NCBI RefSeq assembly: GCF_023375975.1
Contig: NC_064424.1
Coordinates: 13,852,001 to 13,916,000, forward strand
Direction of reading: 5' to 3'
DNA: 64,000 nucleotides
From: Astyanax mexicanus
Taxonomy: Eukaryota > Chordata > Actinopteri > Characiformes > Acestrorhamphidae
Position numbers and translations under genes: made by a program. Numbering within the stretch: the first letter of the stretch is position 1; every line of letters begins with the position of its first letter. This document shows, piece by piece, positions 57,589 to 64,000 of the stretch. A model generated the notes under the pieces. It was not told where the DNA came from and ran no database searches. It saw only the letters and a program-made list of their open reading frames with translations.

Positions 57589-60317
57589 CCAAGAAACACT
57601 ATTTATCATGACCAGCCTAATCAAACAACAAGCAAACACCAAGACTGACTTTTGTCTAAATAGTGTGGTGCCCTTTGTCAACATATATCAACAAGAAAAA
57701 CAGCTTTGAAAAACACTTAGCATTGTGGCTAATCTGCTTTAACCCTGCAAAGGCCAGATGCTAAGTCTACCAGCATCTTCGCTTTAAGCCAGCTGAAACA
57801 GTACAGTGCCCTCTGCCCGTCTAACAAACTATCAGTGAGTAATCCAGCTTGGAAAATAAGCTAAAATCAATTTGCCTCCAAAAATTTAATGCCCATTTAA
57901 ATCCTGCATCATGTTCAGGAAATGTAGGATAAAACTCTTTTAGAGTAGCCTCAGCATTCGCCCCACAGTTATTTTAAACATGATCCAATTCTGATTAATC
58001 TGAATAAGCAGAGGTGGGTAGGGGGAGGATCTCCATGCCATCTCTATGAAATCTTTCTGAAGGTTTTTGATGCAAAATTTATTATTCTACAAATCAGTGT
58101 CTGTACCATCCATTAATCTGTTCTGACTTAGCATAAACTTCCGAGCTCAGCTGCCGGAGACTTGGCTGGAAGCCCCTCTTCATACAACAGTGCCTTTAAT
58201 TACTGATGAGCAATTAACTCGTGTCAGCATTTCGAGTCAACTAATCAAAATGCTTGTAAAAAGGGAACATTAATCAAACAGGAACGCACTCAGCTCAGCT
58301 CATCATTACACAACATGATGGAGCTTTTCCTGAATTAGTCAGCCTGTACAGACTACCGGAAAAAAAAGAGGATACCTGGAATACTAAACGCTCTGCACTG
58401 TAAGAAGCATGGGGGCCTAAACATCCAAAACATCTATATACTTCCTGTGAGATTTTTCACAATTTTCTCGTTTATAGTATATAAAGTTTAGTAAAGTTTA
58501 GTAATGCACAAATAAAAGACATGAAGATGACACTGATGCTAAGCACTGGTTAAGGACAGACTCAATTCCAAGAGCCTATCACACAAAAATTAAGATTTGG
58601 CAACATTAAGTGGGAACATAATACACTACATTGAATAACGGTCGAAATGACAGACATTAACTAACAAATTACTGTGAAAGAAAAAAGAAAGAAAGACAAT
58701 TTAAAATCATCTTATGAACAGTAATTCAAGGATAATACAATAGCAAAATAATTCAGTTACAGCCTTCTAAACAGCTGTTAACTTTTTAATTATGCAAAAT
58801 GTGTTTAAATGCCCTAAATAAATTAATGAATAAAATGAAACCATTGCTTTTAATCAAAGCTGACATACCGGCTCATTAACATTAATGGGTTCTCCTTGCT
58901 AAGTCAATACAATGGGCAATAATGAGGTCAGCAAAAATTATTGTGGTTAATCTATATATTGTACAATAGGTCAATAACAATTAGCTATTGTTACACTGTT
59001 TTCCTTTTTTTCTGCAAAAATAAAAAACAAACAAGCGCAGAATAAAACTTAAAAGTTTTAATTAATGGATAAATATGTTTTGTTCATATGTTTTTGCAAA
59101 ACACAATATTCTTTTACTGGAGAGAGAAAAAAAATATATAATAAGTAGCCAGTTGTGACCTATTGCCTTATGTAGTAGCAGTTTTAAAAATATTTACATC
59201 TTATATTAATTCACAATAACTGTTTTGATTTTTAATTAATAATTTTGCATGTAAACTTGTAATTACCAAATTAAGGACACTGTGAGTTAGAGAATTCCTA
59301 CAGTATTGAAAAACATATCAAAAAAATACTTTGATATATCAATATCTGCCCACACCCCCTGCACAGTTTGTTTTGTGTTTAAATCCATAATGCTTGATAG
59401 CAATGTGGTATAGTCTGTCTTTAGATCCTATTCTTCTTGTTTTTTTTTTTTTGGCATATGATTACAACTATAAAAAACATTGATATATCAGAGATATTTT
59501 GTTTTCCAACAGCGTATCGATTTTTGTCAGATTAGATTAAGTTAAGATTGCTGTCAGAGAGTTGCGTTTAAACCCCACCCACTAGATATAGTGTACTTGT
59601 ATTATTAATTTGTAATTGTGAACTTTTCTTTTTTTTTCTCAGATTTTATTAATATGATAGTGTGTTACAGCTTGCTTGCTTACAGTACAAAAATATATTA
59701 CAACGTATTGAATCGTAACTCCTGTATCATGATACATATTGCATTGTCAAGTTTATGCTAACACAGAGCTCTAGACCCAAAACAGCTTAAGCCTTTCCTG
59801 TCAATATTTTCATCTTTTCAATTCCAATTGCATTATGTAAAATCTCAATTGCTATTAATGTCCTGGGGAGGAAGGGAAATAGGTTCAATCTCAATAATGT
59901 CCAAAGTCAAAGCAACCATTCTGATCAAAATAATTTCCTGCATCTCTTATATAAAAGTCATTTAGCAAATCAATCGCTATCAGTGCACTGATAAAAAAAA
60001 CAACAGCAGCAGCAGCAGAGTCTGTATGCAGTTCCACACAGAATCTGCTAAACAGGCGGCGGCTTTGAGGAGAGCCGCAGGAGTTTCAGTCGAATGGAGC
60101 TATAAACACATTCGGATTCTCTCTTCCCCGTTCAATTTGGCTGATTGCTCACGGCAGACCACCCCCTCAGCCGGAGTTGTCATGAGGGGTGAACCCCATG
60201 GTGCGGCACAGCAAGAGCTAAAGAGTATTAGCGGGGCTACAGATTGAAGGGCCGGCTGAGGTTGGCTGGGTCCAATCCTCCAGCAAAACGGGGGGGGGGG
60301 GGGTAGGGGGAGTTAAC
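57589..60317. promoter_or_regulatory. Mostly unique DNA with candidate conserved elements
   Basis: About 58,120-58,340 is repeat-free with homeodomain-like words (taattactgatgagcaatta; catttcgagtcaactaatc). About 59,800-60,260 includes a GC-rich block without splice context (frame 60,026-60,247) next to ctattaatgtcctgg. A possible MITE terminus lies near 59,325-59,350. The element calls are inference from texture. Confidence 0.3.
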
Positions 60318-60460
60318 CTCACAGGAAAAGAGGTCAGAATATTCCCAGCTGTATAGAACAGTGCTGCTCATGCAAAATAGTGTGGGCAACCTGTTTCTGT
60401 GGGGTTTAGAACACTCGCATGCAAACTGAACAAACAGAGGTATAGCAATACATTCACCTC
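60318..60460 (+). repeat. Flanking direct duplication, left copy
   Basis: Matches 63,759-63,907 in the same orientation. The core (aggtcagaatattcccagct and ..gtgctgctcatgcaaaa) is nearly perfect; the rest is diverged with small indels. Confidence 0.85.
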
Positions 60461-60703
60461 AAAGTAGAAGCAGAGTAAAACCATTATTACATCAAGGGTT
60501 GGCAATTAAGATTGGCCACGAGCCAGATATTTTCCAAGCCATTAAGTGGCAGGCCACAAAAAAAAGTGTAATGGACGGAGTGATACAGACTAGTAGCTCT
60601 CTAGCCCAGAGGGTTGTTGAACCTAATCGCAGAACAGTTGATCTCAAAGCAGGTACACCCGAGAAGAAAGGAAAAATTTATCAATAAACACACCACTCCT
60701 CAC

Positions 60704-63138
60704 TAGGGCTGTGACGATAATTTTATTACCGCAATACCGCGGTTATGGGACGTCACCGCGGTGATGAGCTCATTACCGTCATTACCGCATTTTTTTATGG
60801 CTGTCAAATCTGATTGACTGCGTTTTGAGCGGTAGTAAAATGCTCCATATAAGCACAACTGTGGTGAATTCAGTATTAATATGTCAAGTGTAAGTCCTAC
60901 ACTATAGGGCTGTGCAATATATCAAATATATTTTGATCGCGATAGATATTGGTGTCAAACGATCTCAAAATTCATAATATCGAATATAAAATTTTTTGTC
61001 ATTTATCTGTGCTGCCGCTGCACTGGCGCGGCGGCGAATGGGTTAAGCAAAACGCGGTGCGTGGTACTCATTGAGGTCAGAACAGCTCTGGAGTCTCCTG
61101 CTCACTTCGTCTCCATTGAGGCTGCTGAAGAGAGTGAAGATTAGCAGCACTAATATTGGCTCGGAAATGGAAGCTACAGGGCAGGCTCAGTAAGTTGAGA
61201 AAAAAGGAAGAAAAAGACTCAGAACAGAAGAGAATCATCTGCAAGTTTTGCCGGAAAGTGGTGTCTGCACCTCTCGCCAACACATCAAACTAATTCACCC
61301 ACCTCAAGGTAAACCATAGAGCCATGTAAGGTGTTCCGTGGTCACATTTTGAGAAAGTAAAATATATTAATTCATTGTCTGGCTACTGGCTGTTCTGCGT
61401 GAGCACCGCGGAGAACGCGCGGCATTGCGCCTCAGTCTTGGGAAAAATAGTAAGGTTGGTTGAAGTGAAGTTCAAACAGCAAAGCAATGATATAAAACGA
61501 TAACCACCATCTTTACTGAAATGTTGTTATCTGACCAAGTCTGTGGTAAAATGCGCTGCGCCTTGTCTCTTTCACAGCACGCGGAACTGAGTTCAGAACC
61601 GCTACAAATATAACCATATAAAACTCAGTTCAGATAAATAAACTTCAGATGAGTAAGGACACGTAAAGTGAAACAAAAATTGTCAAACATAAAGGACAGG
61701 TTTCTATTATTTTAAAATGGAACTAATGTCTTTTTTTTGGTCGGTTGTCTCTTGCGAGCCGATTTCTTAACGTCACGACATTTTAATCAACATATTATAT
61801 GACGCGGGTCCCGTCAGGATATCTTGCGGCACAGACAGAACTGAATTGTTATTGGCGGGAACAGGAGTTTAATCAATCCAGAGGATGTGGGAGCACATTA
61901 ATAAATAGTTAAGAAAATTGTAATAATCACGCAGTGATTCTCATGCACGCAACAAAAAAACCCTAAGCACAAAAAAGGAGCGGAGAATGGACCGACACGC
62001 GCACACACACACCGATTTTTTTTTTTTGTAATGTGGTAAGAAACATGACCACACTATTCAGCGCGGTTTTAATAAATATTTTTTTTAATTTTAAGCACTA
62101 AATGTAATTTATTAAATTTATTTAGGACCGCGGGGCAGGTGCGGCAAAACTGTGTATGTGGCGGGCTGATGCGGGATTAAAAGAAGGTTTTTTTTTGCGG
62201 AACGGTAACGGGACAAAAAAGAAATGATGTCTGAATTAATTTCCTCCAATCAAATATAATTTAACATGGTTTAAGAATATAAAATAATTTATAAACAAAC
62301 GAAATATTTAATATTGAGCTAATAGCCCAAGTGCAAAAATACAAAATCTGTAATAATCTGCACTGCACAATTCAAACGAAATAGCCGTAACGCAGCTGCG
62401 CTCCTGCCCTGCGATGCAGCCGAAGCCTGGTGTGAGGCAGCAGAAATTCTGGGGTGAAAACTACATAACTACACAACATAAGGAGACATAATGCACTCCA
62501 AATATTCAGGAGGGAAGTGAAATAAATGATACTGTACAGATATAATCTGTATCTAGTAGATATTTAATGAGAAATAAGAAGAGTGTGAATAAAAAAAAAA
62601 ACAGACGCCTATCACAGACTTCTTGAGCCTTGAGCCCGAACGGCCCGAGGAAAGGGGTGAGAAATATATTTTTTTCGGGGCCGGGGGTCAGTGGAAAATT
62701 TTGCTGTGGATTAATTCGTCTTTTTTTTTTAAACGAATATTAGAATATTCGCTACCAATTACTGCCGAATATCCTGAGCTCAAAACCGCTATTCGAGCCA
62801 GCCCTAAAATAGATCTATGGATGGAGAAGGGGGAGGCGGACAAGCTCCTCCTTCAAAAAGTCTGCTCGGAAAAAGACAGGTTAGCTGTACAATGACGAAT
62901 TATACAGGCAGCATATGTTCACTTGTTATGCTGTATTTATGGTTTATGTAGAGGTTGTGTGTAGGCTGTATGGTTTGAAGAATAAAGATCTGTTACCAAT
63001 AAATTTGTGGTGTTTTTTTTTTTTTTTGGGGGCGGGGGGGGGGTGGGGTGTTTTGGGGTCTCGCGGTTAACCGCAATATCGCGGTGATGCGTCAGTTTTT
63101 TACCGCGGTTATAAAAAATCAATACCGCCCCAGCCCTA
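60704..63138. mobile_element. 2.4-kb hAT-type element with perfect target duplication
   Basis: Left end tagggctgtgacgataattt and right end caataccgccccagcccta, with mirrored subterminal accgcggtta runs, are flanked by the perfect octamer ctcctcac (60,696-60,703; 63,139-63,146). The interior is a patchwork: a hAT-like start at 60,906 (tagggctgtgcaatatatc), GC-rich patches (cggggcaggtgcggc near 62,130), a hAT-like end at about 62,805 (ttcgagccagccctaa) and a G-rich run at 63,029. The longest frame (62,623-62,895) shows no transposase motif. Confidence 0.9.
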
Positions 63139-63146
63139 CTCCTCAC

Positions 63147-63215
63147 ACAGGATTGAACCAGTGTCGTCACGGTCGCGATCCAACACACTACCGCTGTACC
63201 GGCTAGTGAATTGGG
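63147..63215 (-). mobile_element. tRNA-like segment, probable SINE head
   Basis: On the minus strand the text tacagcggtagtgtgttgg and a box B ggttcaatcct resemble a tRNA gene's second half, but the acceptor stem does not close and the 5' part is irregular. It is more likely a SINE remnant than a working tRNA. It follows directly on the right target duplication of the hAT at 60,704. Confidence 0.45.
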
Positions 63216-63311
63216 ACACAGTTGGGGGAAAAAAAAAAACACCCTTATAAGGAGATAGGGAGCCAAGAATGGGCGGAAATTAAAGTCACGCTGAGTGCGA
63301 CAGAGAGACAC

Positions 63312-63336
63312 GGGGGGGGGGGGGGGGGGGGGGGGG
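63312..63336 (+). repeat. Poly-G run of 25
   Basis: Twenty-five consecutive G residues, the longest of several G runs in the window (24,920; 35,058; 60,290). Confidence 0.95.
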
Positions 63337-63758
63337 TATGTAAACAAAAGCCTACCAGAAGCATTTTAATTTTTATTTTTTTCTCATTATCGTTCATTTC
63401 AGATAAAAACAACCTCATGGGAAAGATGTTTTATGCTTGGGGGCCACATCTGGCCCATAGGCTGCCTATTGCCGACCAGTGCAGTACATACACATTCCAT
63501 ACATTTCATCTGACTTCTGAATATATTATATATTAATTTACTGATTATTTTTAAAAAGTGCTGCTAGTGTGGATGAAGCTATTTTAAAAAACGCAGACAA
63601 AAACCTGCAAGTATGTGATACACTACACTGATTAATGGTGGTAATGATCAAAATCTTAATAAGTAACTATTTTTTTGCGCTCCCATCCGTAGTCAATCAA
63701 TAAATAAAGTAATCAGAAAAAAATTAAACGACCAGTTTTAGTATATTTAACCTATATT

Positions 63759-63907
63759 TACACGGGAAAGAGGTCAGAATATTCCCAGCTGTATACAACA
63801 GTGCTGCTCATGCAAAACACTGTTTCTCTAGGATTAAAACTTGCATGTAAAGCTAAACAATGAGATATATAGCATATGGATGGAGATAAAGCAGAACATT
63901 TCACCTA
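63759..63907 (+). repeat. Flanking direct duplication, right copy
   Basis: Partner of 60,318-60,460, offset 3,440 bp. Between the copies lies the hAT-in-hAT block. Confidence 0.85.
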
Positions 63908-64000
63908 TATTTCTATATTTATTAATGTATACCGGATTTGGAGTTTGCTTTTCTCTCTTATTTGAATTTTCCATAACGCACTATTCAACCTTGCATGTAG
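63908..64000. other. Window end, nothing recognised
   Basis: Short AT-rich interval cut by the window edge. Confidence 0.5.

Larger units (their letters stand above)
60493..63481. mobile_element. Charlie-like hAT opened by another hAT
   Basis: The left end caagggttggcaattaag and right end attgccgaccagtg, with subterminal gccacgagccag against ctggcccatag, are the classic style of Charlie-type hAT termini. Flanks tattacat and cagtacat match at six of eight. About 0.55 kb remain after removal of the inner element; it includes a minus-strand tRNA-like segment and a 25-G run. Confidence 0.7.

Noticed and set aside
63147..63215. Functional minus-strand tRNA
   Set aside because: No closed acceptor stem could be drawn. 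SINE remnant is more likely.

Overview
This is eukaryotic, almost certainly teleost fish, non-coding DNA. It is AT-rich, no continuous gene chain is visible, and it is packed with vertebrate-type microsatellites, tRNA-derived SINEs, an L2-like LINE and many cut-and-paste DNA transposons (hAT, Tc1/mariner, TA-flanked pogo-like). The SINE family and the Tc1-derived elements look to me like families abundant in characiform fish such as Astyanax. That is recall, not a database result. Nothing looks bacterial, phage or CRISPR-like.

Layout. 0-7.8 kb: Tc1 and hAT fragments, two SINEs and a deleted Tc1 copy. 7.8-12.6 kb: a locally duplicated block with a 342-bp repeat copied 2.9 kb apart. 13.3-19.2 kb: decayed Tc1 transposases, a SINE, two copies of a Tc1-derived MITE and a deleted Tc1 element with intact ends. 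19.4-23 kb: a candidate conserved element, an old hAT and a 1.29-kb TA-flanked element. 23.6-25.5 kb: a hAT holding a minisatellite and a second hAT. About 27.0 kb: a 111-nt candidate coding exon on the minus strand. 31.3-34.0 kb: a three-level transposon nest holding a near-identical second copy of the 1.29-kb element. 34.7-36.4 kb: three diverged tandem units, then a candidate terminal coding exon on the plus strand. 39-43 kb: mostly unique DNA with conserved-element character, split by a young hAT MITE. 44.8-47.5 kb: a SINE split by another DNA element, then an old copy of the pogo-like family. 48.5-51.0 kb: a hAT within which sits another hAT, within which sits an LINE 3' end. 52.3-53.0 kb: a MITE split by a truncated LINE. 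53-60 kb: mostly unique sequence with small MITEs. 60.3-63.9 kb: a hAT inside a hAT, flanked by a diverged direct duplication.

Function. Only two stretches look like host protein-coding exons (27,004-27,114 minus; about 35,810-36,371 plus). I recognise neither protein. Their opposite strands mean two genes, or one of the calls is wrong. The rest reads as intron or intergenic DNA with several repeat-free patches rich in homeodomain-like AT motifs, which could be enhancers. The strongest direct observations are exact target-site duplications that define at least seven hAT-type insertions and let the order of insertions be read from the nesting. I found no transposase that looks intact. The mobile elements here are non-autonomous or dead.
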